A stretch of DNA of 64,000 bases, from NCBI RefSeq assembly GCF_030287445.1, contig NZ_JASVWB010000004.1, positions 744,001-808,000 of the forward strand, read 5' to 3'. The DNA comes from Streptomyces sp. ALI-76-A (GTDB taxonomy: Bacteria; Actinomycetota; Actinomycetes; Streptomycetales; Streptomycetaceae). How positions within the stretch are numbered: the first letter of the stretch is position 1; each line of letters begins with the position of its first letter. A program made the position numbers and the translations under genes. Positions 1 to 10,200 of this stretch are shown one piece after another. Below the pieces are notes generated by a model. It saw nothing but the letters and a program-made list of their open reading frames with translations. It was not told the DNA's origin and ran no database searches.

Positions 1-2
1 CC

Positions 3-1355
3 GGGTCGACCGGTGAACCCAAGGGCGTCGTGGTCAGCCGCACCCAGCTCGCCGCGTCCGTCGACGGCCGGGCCGGGGTGTACGGCACCGAACCGTCCGT
101 CTTCCTCATGGCGATGCGGCTGTCCTTCGACGGCATGCTCGGCGGCATGTTCTGGTCGTTCCGCAACGGCCACACCCTGCTGCTGCCGGACCTGCGGGAG
201 CTGCGGCAGGTCGGGGAACTGGCCCGGCTGGCCACCGCACACCGGGCGACCCACCTCGTCGTCGTGCCCTCCTACTACCGGGCCCTGCTCCGGCACGGCC
301 CGGCGCTGCCGGGCAGCCTGCGGCTGGTCGTGGTCGCCGGGGAGGCGTGTACCCCGGACCTGGTGCGCACCCATCACGAGCGGCTGCCCGGTGTGCGGCT
401 GGCCAACGAGTACGGCCCCACCGAGACGGTCGTCTCCTGCACCGTCGAGCCGAGCCTGGACAGCTCCTGGGAACAGATCCCGATCGGCCGGCCCTGGCCG
501 GGCGCCGAGGCCCGGGTGCTGGACGAGCGGTTGCACGAGGTACCGGCCGGGGTGGTGGGCGAGCTGTACATCGGCGGCGCCTTCGTGGCCCTGGGGTACG
601 CGGGGCAGCCCGCCAGGACCGCCGAGCGGTTCGTGGCCGACCCGTACGGGCCTCCCGGAGCGCGGCTCTACCGCACCGGTGACCTCGCCCTCGTCGACGA
701 GCGGGGAGCGCTGCACTACCGCGGCCGGACCGACCTCCAGGTGAAGATCCGCGGGGCACGCGTCGAACTCGGCGAGATCGAGAGCGTCCTGGAGGACCAT
801 CCGGCCGTCGGACAGGCCGTGGTGGACCATGTGCCGTCCGACGGCGACGAACCGCGCGTGGTCGCCTTCCTGACCCCGAAGACGCCCGGGACGCCCCTGC
901 CCTCCTGGGCCGCCCTGCGCCGGCACTGCCACGCGGCCCTGGTCGAACAGGCGGTCCCCGCGCTGTTCGTGCCCGTCGCGCGGGTCCCGCTCAACGCCAG
1001 CGGCAAGGCCGACCGGAGGGCCCTGCGGGAGTCCCTGCCGCCGGACGCGTCGGCGTCCGGGCAGCCGGAGCGGCGGCACTGGAGCGCGCACCAGCGGATC
1101 GTCGGTGCCCTGTGGGCGGACGTCCTCGGACACGCGGAGGCCGGTCTCCACGACAACTTCTTCGCGGTCGGCGGGAGTTCCCTCAAGGTCATCGACCTCC
1201 ACACCGCACTGAACCGGCGCTGGCCAGGCGTGCTGCGCGCGGGCGAGCTCTTCGACCTGATCACCGTCGCCGCCCAGGCGGACGCGATCGCCGGCCGGCT
1301 GGGCGGCGCCCCCGAACCCGCGTCCCCGACCACCCCCACCGCGTACGAGCTGTGA
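3..1355 (+). CDS. NRPS fragment: adenylation domain (5' truncated) plus carrier domain
   Basis: The reading frame is open from base 3, so the gene begins outside the window; 450 residues are visible. It starts inside the A3 motif (GSTGEPKG) and continues through A5 (NEYGPTE, about 135), A7 (YRTGDL, about 222), A8 (about 240-260) and the A10 lysine motif (NASGKADRR, about 330). A carrier domain follows with the phosphopantetheine site in FFAVGGSSL (about 386-394). It would activate one amino acid as the aminoacyl-AMP and load it on the carrier. Aligned by eye with the GrsA pocket, the signature reads D-G-G-V-V-A-E-V-S-K. I do not recognise this code; the acidic residue at the 322 position might favour a basic or amine-bearing substrate (inference). 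There is no TE, so the chain must pass to another protein. Confidence 0.95.
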   Translation, partial: GSTGEPKGVVVSRTQLAASVDGRAGVYGTEPSVFLMAMRLSFDGMLGGMFWSFRNGHTLLLPDLRELRQVGELARLATAHRATHLVVVPSYYRALLRHGPALPGSLRLVVVAGEACTPDLVRTHHERLPGVRLANEYGPTETVVSCTVEPSLDSSWEQIPIGRPWPGAEARVLDERLHEVPAGVVGELYIGGAFVALGYAGQPARTAERFVADPYGPPGARLYRTGDLALVDERGALHYRGRTDLQVKIRGARVELGEIESVLEDHPAVGQAVVDHVPSDGDEPRVVAFLTPKTPGTPLPSWAALRRHCHAALVEQAVPALFVPVARVPLNASGKADRRALRESLPPDASASGQPERRHWSAHQRIVGALWADVLGHAEAGLHDNFFAVGGSSLKVIDLHTALNRRWPGVLRAGELFDLITVAAQADAIAGRLGGAPEPASPTTPTAYEL

Positions 1356-1368
1356 GAGCAGGAGCCAC

Positions 1369-1404
1369 ATGGCTATGGGCCGCATGAACGGAACGACGTC
1401 ATGA
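1369..1404 (+). CDS. possible 11-codon minicistron in front of the KS gene
   Basis: A good ribosome-binding sequence (gcaggagccac) precedes ATG at 1369. This opens only an 11-codon frame, MAMGRMNGTTS, whose stop overlaps the next gene's start as ATGA (1401-1404). The KS gene has no convincing ribosome-binding site of its own, so translation may be delivered by termination-reinitiation from this mini-ORF. It could instead be a chance ORF. A frameshift that displaced the original KS start is a third reading. Confidence 0.35.
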   Translation: MAMGRMNGTTS

Positions 1405-4400
1405 ACGGGACCGGTACGCCGGACATGCCGGCCGTCGCGGTGATCGGAATCGCCGTCCGGCTCCCACAGGCGGACGATCTCACCCGGTTCCGGGAGAACC
1501 TGCGCCGGGGCACCGACTCGGTGCGCCCGATTCCGGCCGAGCGCGTCCAGGCGACCTGCCTGGATCCGTCGGTGACCTATCCGGAGCTCGGATACCTGGA
1601 CCGTATCGACCTGTTCGACCACGAGTTCTTCGGTCTCTCCCGACGCGAGGCGGCGGTGACCGACCCCCAGCACCGCCTCGCCCTCGAACTCACCCACGAC
1701 GTGCTCCAGCACGCCGGGTACGCCCGCGCGGACCTGCGCGACAGCCGTACGGCCGTCATCTTCTCCTCACCGAGCACCGCGTACGCCTCCCTGCTGACGG
1801 AGCAGGGCACGCTCGCGCTGATGGGGAACATCCCCTTCGGACTGCCCGCCAGGATCTCCCACCTCTTCGGGTTCACAGGCCCCTGCTACGGCGTGGACAC
1901 CGGCTGCAACGGGTCGCTCGTCGCCGTCCACCAGGCCTGCCGCGAACTGCGGGACGGTGACGCGGAGTACGCCGTGGTCGGCGGGGTCAGCCTGCGGCCG
2001 GTCGTGGCTCCCGCGCCCACCGTCCGGGACTTCCCCGGCATCACGTCGCCGACGGCCAGGTCCCGGGCGTTCGACCACCGGGCGGACGGCGCGGGCGGCG
2101 GCGAGGGCGGGGCCGTCCTGCTCCTCACCAGTCTGGAACGGGCGATGGCCGACGGGGCGTCCGTGCACGCCGTGATCCGGGGCAGCGCCGTCCTGCACAA
2201 CGGCGCCCACTCCGCGACCATCGCCACGCCCAGTGCCCGCGCGCAGACCGAGGTGATCCGCAAGGCGTGGCGGGTGGCGGGCCTGGACATCGAGTCGGCG
2301 GGGTACGTCGAGGCACACGGCTCCGGCACCCGGCTCGGAGACGCGGTCGAGGCCGAGGGACTGGCACTGGCCCGTCCCGGCGGCCGGCGCACCCTCGCCG
2401 TCGGTTCGGTGAAGACCAACATCGGGCACCTGGACCACGCCGCGGGCATCGCCGGGCTCGTCAAGACGGTGCTCAGCGTGCGGTACGGCGAGTTGTACCC
2501 CTCGCTGCACTACGAACGGCCGGCCGACGAAGTCGATCTCGAAGGTGCCCGGATGGAGGTCGTGACCTCGCTGCGGCCCTGGCGGGACGAGGTCCGGCGA
2601 GCCGGCGTCAGCTCGTTCAGCCTCGGCGGCGTCAACGCGCACTGTGTCGTGGAACAGGCCCCCGCGCGCGCGACCCGCCCGGACGGCACACCCCAGGCGG
2701 ACGGGGCGGGCGCCCGGTTGGTCGGGGTGTCGGCCCGCACCCCTGATGACCTCGTCGCGCTGTGCGAACGTCTCTCGCTGGAACTCCGGGACGGCACGCC
2801 GCCCCTGGCCGACGTCGCCCGCACGCTCAACGAGGGCCGGGACCATCACCCCTACCGCGTCGGCGCGGTGGCCCGCGGCACGGACGAACTGGCGGTCCAG
2901 CTGGCCGCCCGGGCAACCTGGCGGCGGCTCGGGGCGGACCCGGCAGGACGGGACGGCGCGGCCGGCGTGAGCGCGGGGCCGCGTGTGGTGGTCCTGTTCT
3001 CCGGGGACGCCGTGCCTGCCCGGCTGCCCGATCCCGTCCCGCTGCCCGGGCGGTTGCCCGTGCCGGCCGACCGGGCCGACCTGGTCCGGGCCCAGCTCAC
3101 CGCGTACGCCCGGCTCGGGCTGGCCGGAGTGACGCCGGACGGGATGATCAGTTCCGGGGTGTCCCGCTACGCCGTCCGCCACCTCAACGGCACGCTGTCG
3201 ACGGCCGACACGGAGGCGCTGCGACGGCCGGCCGACGGCTGGGACCCCGCCCTGGCCGCCGAACCGGTCCGCCCCGAGCGCCTGTGGGCCGCGGCGGACG
3301 AACAACTCGCCCAAGGCCCGGTTGTGTTCGTCGAGTTGGCGGCCCGTGGCGAGCTGGGCGAGCTGTTGAAGGACCACCTCGCCGAGCGGCCCGACGCCCA
3401 CGTGTCCACCTTGGGCTCCACCTCGGACGGGTTGCTCAAGGTCCTCGCCCACCTCTACGAACGGGGCCGCGCCCTGGACTGGCCCGCCCTGGCCACCGCC
3501 CTCGACGGCCCCCGCTCCAGAGGCCACCGGGTACCGCTGCCGGGCCCGCGCCTCCACGGTGTCCGCTGCTGGGCGCGGCCGGCGGGGGAAGCCCCGGGCG
3601 GACCGACCGCGGTGCCGGTGCCGACGCCCGCGACCCCGGAGGCGGCGCCGGCCGTCGCGCCACGGCGGCCCGCCACGCCGGAAATCTCCCGGGCCACCGC
3701 ACCCCCCTCGGCCACCCCGGAGACCTCCCGGGCCGCCGCAGCCCCCTCAGCGACCCCGCGGGCCGCCGCGGCGCCGGCCGCCCCTGCCACCCCCACCACC
3801 CCAGCCGCCGTATCACCCCCCGCCTCGCGGGAGTTGCTGGGCTGGCTCCAGGACACGTTGGCCGAGTTGCTGCACGCCGACAGCGTGAACGCCGATGACG
3901 ACTACTTCGGCATCGGCGGCAACTCGATCATCGCCCTGCAACTCCTCGACCACGTCCAGCGGCAGCACCGCGTCCACCTGAAGCTGGTGGACATCTACGA
4001 CCACCCCGTGGTCGGCGATCTCGCCGCGGCCCTCTCCGCCCGGCTGGTGCGGGAGCCGGCTCCGCCCGCCACCCCGGCCCCGACGAGCCCGGCGGAGCCG
4101 GAGCCGGTCCCGGCCGACGACGGGCACCCGCTGCCCCCGATCCGGCCGGGCGCCCCGCCGGTGCTGTCGTACGGGCAGGAGCGCATGTGGTTCCACCACC
4201 AGCTCGATCCCGGCACCACGCTCTACAACCTCCCCGGCGTCTCCCGCCACCGCGGCCCCCTGGACGTCGACGCCCTCCGGCTGGCCTGGGAGGACCTGGC
4301 CGGCCGGCACGAGGTCCTGCGCTCCAACTTCGTGGAGTCGGACGGCCGGCCGCGGCTGCTCGTCCGGCCGGAGCTCGGTGACTTCTTCCGGTACGAGGAC

Positions 4401-6218
4401 GTCTCGGGGGCACCCGATCCGGTGGCCGCCGCCCAGGCCACCGCCCGGAACGTGACCCACCGGGTGCTCGACCTTGCCCGCGATCCGCTGGTCCAGGTCA
4501 CGGTGATCCGGTGCGCTCCCGACGACCACCTCATGTGCTGGGTGATGCACCACGCGGTCAACGACGGCTGGGCCCCCCAGATCCAGCGCAAGGAGCTGCT
4601 GGAGTTCTACACGGCCCGCACCGAGGGCCGCGTGCACCGGCCCACGCCGCTCCCCGTGCAGTACCGCGACTACGCCCGCTGGCAGCGGGAGCTGGCCGAG
4701 ACCTCCCTCCTGGACGGCGAACTGGACTACTGGCGCGAGCGGTTGAGTGATCCTCCCGCCCTGGACCTGCCCACGGACCGGCCGCGCCCCGCCCGGATGG
4801 ACTTCGCCGGGGCGTCGTACGGCTTCACCCTCCCCGCCGACCTGGTCAAGCGGCTCCGGGCGGTCGGCGGCCAGGAGACGGCCACACTGTTCATGGTGCT
4901 GCTGACCGGGCTGAAGGCACTGCTCTCCCGCCACTCCGGCCAGCGCGACATCGTGATCGGTACCCCCACCATCGGCCGCGGCCGCCCGGAACTCTGGGGC
5001 CTGCTCGGCTTCTTCAACAACACCGTCGCCCTGCGCTCCGACCTCTCCGGCGCTCCGACCTTCCGGGAACTGCTGCGCCGGGAGCGGGGCGTGGTGCTCG
5101 GCGCGCTGGACCACCAGGAGACCCCGTTCGACAAGATCGTGCGCGAGGTCGCCCCGCACCGCGATCCGGGCCGGAACCCGATCTTCGACGTGATGTACGT
5201 CCACCAGACGCTCCCCCCGGGCGTCGACTTCGGCGACCAGCTCTTCCGGCCGGACGGCGACGACAGCACCGGGCCGTACTTCCCCGGACTGCCGCCCGGC
5301 ACCGCCAAGTTCGACCTGACGGTGGTGGTCGCCGAGCGGGCGGGGGAGGACTCCCTCGACGTGGTGGTGGAGTACGCAACGGCGCTCTTCGACGCCGGCA
5401 CGGTCGCGAACCTGGCCGACTCCCTGCTGGAACTGCTGGAAGCCGTCGCCACCGACCCGGACCTCCGGTACGAGGACCTGGTGGTCTCCCCGCTCGTCAC
5501 GCCCCCCGCGGCGCGTGACGAGGACACCCGCGCCCTCGCCCACTGGCGGACGGCCCTGGCGGGCCTGCACGCCTTCGAGCCGCCGGCCGACCGTTCCCGC
5601 CCGGTCGCCCCCGGCACCTCGCACACCGCGCGCCACATGCTTCCCCTGCCGGAGGACCTCGCGCTCGCCCTGGAGCGGTCCGACGCGTGCGAGCGCATGC
5701 TCGCGGCCCTGGCCGCCCTGCTCTGCCTGCACGCCGAGAGGGACGAAGTGGTCATCGGGCTCGACGAGGCCCCCGGCGGCGGCACGAGCCGTCCGCCGCT
5801 GCCGCTGCGGCTGGGACTCGCCGACGATCCTTCGTACGACGACCTCACCGAGCGGGTCCGCGCGCAGATCGCCGCTGCCGGCGACGGTCCCGGCGTCCCG
5901 CTGGCCGCCCTCGAACGCGACCTCGGACTGAGCCGGGAACCTGGCCGGCCCCCGCTCGTCGACGTCACCTACGCCCACGGCCGCGCACCGGCCGGCTGGA
6001 CCGGCCCGTCGGGCCACGACCTGGCCTGGTCCCTCGTCGAGGGGAGCGCGCCGGGGGAGCTGAGCCTGTCGGTGGAGTACCGCACGGCGCTGTTCGACGC
6101 CGCGACCGTCGCGGCACTGGCCGACGACCTGGTGGCGGTGGTGCGGGCCGCCCTGCGCGAGCCCGGCGTCCCGGTACCCGCGCTGTGGCTCGCCGCCGCC
6201 GTGCCGCATTCCCACTGA
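1401..6218 (+). CDS. hybrid PKS-NRPS protein: KS, decayed AT, carrier, C, and half C domain
   Basis: A 1605-residue protein. A ketosynthase (about 10-425) keeps the Cys-His-His set: Cys169 in VDTGCNGSL (unusual; DTACSSS is normal), His306 in EAHGSGT and His343 in KTNIGH. Residues about 527-730 look like a shrunken acyltransferase. The GHSxGxYA motif has become SSGVSRYA (583-591), with Gly586 where the nucleophilic Ser should be, and the usual AT-to-carrier linker follows. After a Pro/Ala/Thr-rich linker comes a carrier domain (FGIGGNSI, Ser842), then a condensation domain (about 915-1365) with intact HHAVNDG (1050-1056). A second partial C domain (about 1378-1597) has only the C-terminal lobe. 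Expected role: extend a peptidyl chain by a malonyl-type unit supplied in trans, then pass it to an amino acid. It follows the A-PCP gene closely. Confidence 0.9.
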   Translation: MNGTGTPDMPAVAVIGIAVRLPQADDLTRFRENLRRGTDSVRPIPAERVQATCLDPSVTYPELGYLDRIDLFDHEFFGLSRREAAVTDPQHRLALELTHDVLQHAGYARADLRDSRTAVIFSSPSTAYASLLTEQGTLALMGNIPFGLPARISHLFGFTGPCYGVDTGCNGSLVAVHQACRELRDGDAEYAVVGGVSLRPVVAPAPTVRDFPGITSPTARSRAFDHRADGAGGGEGGAVLLLTSLERAMADGASVHAVIRGSAVLHNGAHSATIATPSARAQTEVIRKAWRVAGLDIESAGYVEAHGSGTRLGDAVEAEGLALARPGGRRTLAVGSVKTNIGHLDHAAGIAGLVKTVLSVRYGELYPSLHYERPADEVDLEGARMEVVTSLRPWRDEVRRAGVSSFSLGGVNAHCVVEQAPARATRPDGTPQADGAGARLVGVSARTPDDLVALCERLSLELRDGTPPLADVARTLNEGRDHHPYRVGAVARGTDELAVQLAARATWRRLGADPAGRDGAAGVSAGPRVVVLFSGDAVPARLPDPVPLPGRLPVPADRADLVRAQLTAYARLGLAGVTPDGMISSGVSRYAVRHLNGTLSTADTEALRRPADGWDPALAAEPVRPERLWAAADEQLAQGPVVFVELAARGELGELLKDHLAERPDAHVSTLGSTSDGLLKVLAHLYERGRALDWPALATALDGPRSRGHRVPLPGPRLHGVRCWARPAGEAPGGPTAVPVPTPATPEAAPAVAPRRPATPEISRATAPPSATPETSRAAAAPSATPRAAAAPAAPATPTTPAAVSPPASRELLGWLQDTLAELLHADSVNADDDYFGIGGNSIIALQLLDHVQRQHRVHLKLVDIYDHPVVGDLAAALSARLVREPAPPATPAPTSPAEPEPVPADDGHPLPPIRPGAPPVLSYGQERMWFHHQLDPGTTLYNLPGVSRHRGPLDVDALRLAWEDLAGRHEVLRSNFVESDGRPRLLVRPELGDFFRYEDVSGAPDPVAAAQATARNVTHRVLDLARDPLVQVTVIRCAPDDHLMCWVMHHAVNDGWAPQIQRKELLEFYTARTEGRVHRPTPLPVQYRDYARWQRELAETSLLDGELDYWRERLSDPPALDLPTDRPRPARMDFAGASYGFTLPADLVKRLRAVGGQETATLFMVLLTGLKALLSRHSGQRDIVIGTPTIGRGRPELWGLLGFFNNTVALRSDLSGAPTFRELLRRERGVVLGALDHQETPFDKIVREVAPHRDPGRNPIFDVMYVHQTLPPGVDFGDQLFRPDGDDSTGPYFPGLPPGTAKFDLTVVVAERAGEDSLDVVVEYATALFDAGTVANLADSLLELLEAVATDPDLRYEDLVVSPLVTPPAARDEDTRALAHWRTALAGLHAFEPPADRSRPVAPGTSHTARHMLPLPEDLALALERSDACERMLAALAALLCLHAERDEVVIGLDEAPGGGTSRPPLPLRLGLADDPSYDDLTERVRAQIAAAGDGPGVPLAALERDLGLSREPGRPPLVDVTYAHGRAPAGWTGPSGHDLAWSLVEGSAPGELSLSVEYRTALFDAATVAALADDLVAVVRAALREPGVPVPALWLAAAVPHSH

Positions 6219-6267
6219 CCACGCACCCGACCGACGACCTGGACCGAGTCGAAGGAGATCCCCGATC

Positions 6268-7215
6268 GTGGGCGAACATCAGCAGACCGAGCCCGGCGAG
6301 CCGGTACCGGCGGCCATCGGTGTCGTCGGTGCCGGAACCATGGGCGTCGGTGTCGCGCAGTGCTTCGCGGAGGCCGGGCACCCGGTCGTGGTCGTCGACC
6401 CCGTGCCGGACGCCCTGGAGAGCGGTCCGGACCGGCTGCGGGACGGCATTCGGATGGCCCGGCTGCTGCGGCGGCGCGACGGGGCGGCCCCGCCGACGGC
6501 CCCCCTCGCGCGAGCCGGGGACGCGACGGACGCGGTGACCTGGTCGGCGGAGCTCTCCGCCCTGGCCGCCGCCCACTTCGTGGTCGAGTGCGCACCCGAG
6601 AAGGAACCGCTGAAGGCGAAGATCCTGCGGGAGCTGGACGAGGTGTGCGGGCCGGCGGCGATCTTCGCCTCCTGCACCTCGTGCGTCCCGGTCACCCGGC
6701 TCGGTTCCTTCACCGAGCGTCCCGACCGGATGATCGGCACCCATTTCATGAACCCGGCCCCCCTCAAGGACACCGTGGAGGTCGTCCGCGCGCCGGCGAC
6801 CGCGGACGCCACCCTGCGGCGGACCGTGGCCCTTCTGGAGGGCATCGGCAAGCGGTCCCTCGTGGTGGGGGACGCACCGGGCTTCGTCACCAACCGCGTC
6901 CTGATGCTGACGCTCAACGAGGCCGCGACGGTGCTGGGCGAAGGCACGGCCGACGCGGAGACGGTGGACCGCGTCTTCCAGGACTGCTTCGGCCATCCGA
7001 TGGGCCCGCTGCACACGGCCGACCTCATCGGTCTCGACACGGTCCTCGACTCGCTGCTGGTGCTGCTCGACCACACCGGTGACGAACGCTTCCGGCCCTG
7101 CCCGCTGCTCGCCCGGCTCGTCGCCGAGGGCAGTACCGGCCGCAAGGCGGGCGGCGGCTTCTACCCGTATCCGAAGCTCCAGCGCGTTTCACAGGGAGAG
7201 ACCCGCCATGGCTGA
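6268..7215 (+). CDS. 3-hydroxyacyl-CoA (3-hydroxybutyryl-CoA) dehydrogenase-like protein
   Basis: A 315-residue NAD(P)-dependent dehydrogenase with the Rossmann motif GAGTMG at 21-26, the family segment THFMNPAPL and a C-terminal domain typical of 3-hydroxybutyryl-CoA dehydrogenases (usually about 285 residues). The GTG start at 6268 has a strong ribosome-binding site (gaaggagatc). The gene sits inside the NRPS operon, 49 bp after the KS gene, and its last 8 bp overlap the next synthetase gene. Relatives in other clusters oxidise or reduce acyl-CoA or acyl-ACP extender units, for example the FkbK/ZmaG type in methoxymalonyl- or hydroxymalonyl-ACP synthesis. The other genes of that pathway are not in view. 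It may therefore either make an unusual extender for the AT-less KS module or reduce a beta-keto intermediate; context alone does not decide. Confidence 0.88.
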   Translation: MGEHQQTEPGEPVPAAIGVVGAGTMGVGVAQCFAEAGHPVVVVDPVPDALESGPDRLRDGIRMARLLRRRDGAAPPTAPLARAGDATDAVTWSAELSALAAAHFVVECAPEKEPLKAKILRELDEVCGPAAIFASCTSCVPVTRLGSFTERPDRMIGTHFMNPAPLKDTVEVVRAPATADATLRRTVALLEGIGKRSLVVGDAPGFVTNRVLMLTLNEAATVLGEGTADAETVDRVFQDCFGHPMGPLHTADLIGLDTVLDSLLVLLDHTGDERFRPCPLLARLVAEGSTGRKAGGGFYPYPKLQRVSQGETRHG

Positions 7216-10200
7216 CCAGCAGAGCAGGCGCACCACCACGTCGGCCGCGGGCCAGGAGGAGACCTGGCATGAGCCGCCGGGCGCCCCGGGCGAGCAGGGC
7301 GAGGACGCGGACCGGTGCGCGAGCCCCTACACGAGCCTGTACACGACCTCGTACGCGGCGGAGGTCGTGGAGGTCCACGGTCCGCTGGACCAGGGCCTGT
7401 TCGAGGAGGCGGTGGCCCAGGTCGTCCAGGAGTCGGGGACGGGCGACGAGCCGGTGATCGAGATGATCGACGTCGGCGACCGGTCCGACCCGTCCGTCGC
7501 CGCGACGCAGTGGGTACGGGCGGCGCTTTCCCGGGCACCCCGGCCGCGGGGCGGCTCCGGATCGGACCAGGCGCTCATCCGTCTCGCACCGGACCGTTTC
7601 CACTGGTTCCACCGGCACCCCGGATCCGTGATCGACACCCATGGCTGCGCCCTGGTCTCCCGCCGTGTCGCGGAGGTGTACACCGCGCGCGTCGAGGGCC
7701 CGCCCGAGCGGGACAGCGGGCCGGTGCCGGTGGCGAGGCCGACCGCCGAGGACGCCGCGTACCGCACGTCGCCGGAGCGGGAGCGTGACCTCGCCTTCTG
7801 GCGGGAACGTCTCTCCGACCGGCCGGAACCGGTGACCCTGGCCTCGGTCACCACCCAGGAGCCGTCCGCTGCCGGGGCCGAGGTCGCACACCACACGGTC
7901 CTCACCGAGGCGGACAGCGAGCGCATCCGGGCCGCCGCGCGTTACACCGGCGCCCAGCCCCGGGCCGTACTGCTCGCCGCCGTGGCGGCGTACGTCCACC
8001 GCGTCAGCGGCAGCGCGGACGTGGTGCTGGGCGTCCCGGTCGACGGCCGGCCGACCCGGTCCGCGCAGCGCGCGCCCGAGGCCGCCGAGGACATCGCGCC
8101 CCTGCGCCTGACGGTCCGCCCCGGCACCGGATTCGCCTCACTGGTACGCCAGGTGGCCGACGAGAGCCGCCGTGTCCGCAGCCACCAGCGACTGCGGCAC
8201 GACGAGTTGTGCCGGGAGCTGGGCCTGTCGGACGGACAGACGCTCTACGGCCCGGTCGTGGACGTCCGGCCGCCCGCCCCGCGGCTCCGGTTCGGCGCAT
8301 CGGCGGCCACGGTCCGCCGGATCGGCACCGGGCCCGTGCGGGACCTGCGCGTGGTGATCGACGACGAGTCCGCGGGACAGCGGGTGCGCATCGGGTTCCA
8401 CGGCGTGCCCGGCCGGTACACCACAGCCGAAATGGGCGCCCACGCCCGGCGGTTCCAGCGCCTGCTGGCCGCCGCCGCCGTCGCGCCGGGCCGGCCGGTC
8501 GGAGCCTTCCCGCTCCTCGGCTCCGGCGAACTGGCCGCCGTACGGGCGTGGTCGCGGGCGGAGGAGCAGCCGTCCTCCGGAACGCTCACCGAGTTGCTGG
8601 ACAGCGCCGCGGCCCGGCACCACGGGGCCGTCGCGGTCCGGCACCGGGACGGTGTCCTCACCTACGGAGAACTGCACGAACGGGCCAACCGGCTGGCCCG
8701 GCTGCTGATCGGCCGGGGTGCCGGGCCCGAGCGGCTGGTCGGACTGCTGCTGCCGAGGTCCGCGGACACGATCGTCGCGATGCTCGCCGCCCTCAAGGCC
8801 GGGGCCGCCTACCTGCCGCTGGATCCCGCCTACCCGGCCGAGCGGATCCGTTTCATGGTCGACGACGCCCGGCCGCTGTGCGTGCTGACCGACTCCGGCA
8901 GCGGGCACCTCGACCTCGGCGGCCTGCCGGTGCCGGTGATCGCGCTGGACGACGAGGAGACCGTGGCGGAGCTGGATCGGCTGTCCCCCCAGGCTGTCAC
9001 CGACGCCGAACGCGTCGCACCGGTGCGGCCCGCGCACCCCGCGTACGTCATCTACACGTCCGGCTCCAGCGGCACCCCCAAGGGCGTCGTGGTCCTGCAC
9101 CGCAACGTGGTTCCGCTGGTGGCCTGGGCGACCGCCGAGTTCGGGGCGGAGGCGTTGGCGCACACCCTGGCCGCCACGTCGTTCAGCTTCGACGTGTCGG
9201 TGGCCGAGATCTTCCCCGCGCTCGCCACCGGGGGCAGCGTCGAAGTGGCCGGCAACCTGCTGTCGCTCCTCGACGGCGACCCGCCGCGCTGGTCCGGCGG
9301 CCTGCTCTGCGCGATCCCGTCCGTGTTCGGCAAGCTCCTGGCGGACAGCGAACTGCACCTGTCCGTCCGGACGCTGGCCATGGCCGGGGAGGCGCTTCCC
9401 GCGCCGCTCGCCGCCCGGATCGCGCGGACCATGCCGGACACGACGCTGCTCAACGTCTACGGGCCCACCGAGGCAACCGTGTACGCCACCGTGTGGTCAG
9501 CCGAGGACACGCCGGCCGGGGACCCCGGGACCGGGGGCGCTCCACCCATCGGCCGGCCACTGCGGCATGTGCGGACGTATGTGCTGGACTCGGCGCTCCA
9601 GCCGGTGGACTGCGGGCGGCCGGGAGAGCTGTACCTCGCGGGTGAGGGTCTGGTGCGTGGCTATCTGGGCCGGCCGGGGCTGACCGCGGAGCGGTTCGTG
9701 GCCGACCCGTTCGGCCCGCCCGGCCGTCGGATGTACCGCACCGGCGACCTGGCACGCTGGCGGGCGGACGGGCAACTGGAGTTCCTCGGCCGGGCGGACG
9801 AGCAGGTCAAGGTCAACGGCTTCCGTATCGAGCCGGGAGAGGTGGAAGCCGTGCTCGCCGGCCACCCCGAGGTGTCCGAGAGCCTCGTGTCGGTCCGTCA
9901 GGACTCGTCGGGGGAGACCCGGTTGGTCGCCTGGGCGGTGCCAGAGGCCGCATCCGGGCACCCCGACCCCGCGGCCCTGCGCAACTGGCTGGCCGAACGG
10001 CTGCCGGGACACCTGGTCCCCCGGGAGGTCCGCCTCGCCCAGACCCTGCCGCGCACCCCCAGCGGCAAGCTGGACCGCGAGGCGACGGCGGTGCAGGGAA
10101 TCCCGGCCACGCAGACGCAGACGCAGACGCAGACGCCGAAGCCGACGCCGACCGGGCTGCACCAGGCCGAACCGGAGCCGACCGTGTCCGAAGCGGCGCC

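Noticed and set aside
3813..6215. An 800-codon minus-strand frame, and similar long antisense frames throughout
   Set aside because: Mirror-frame artefacts of GC-rich coding DNA, without ribosome-binding sites or recognisable domains.
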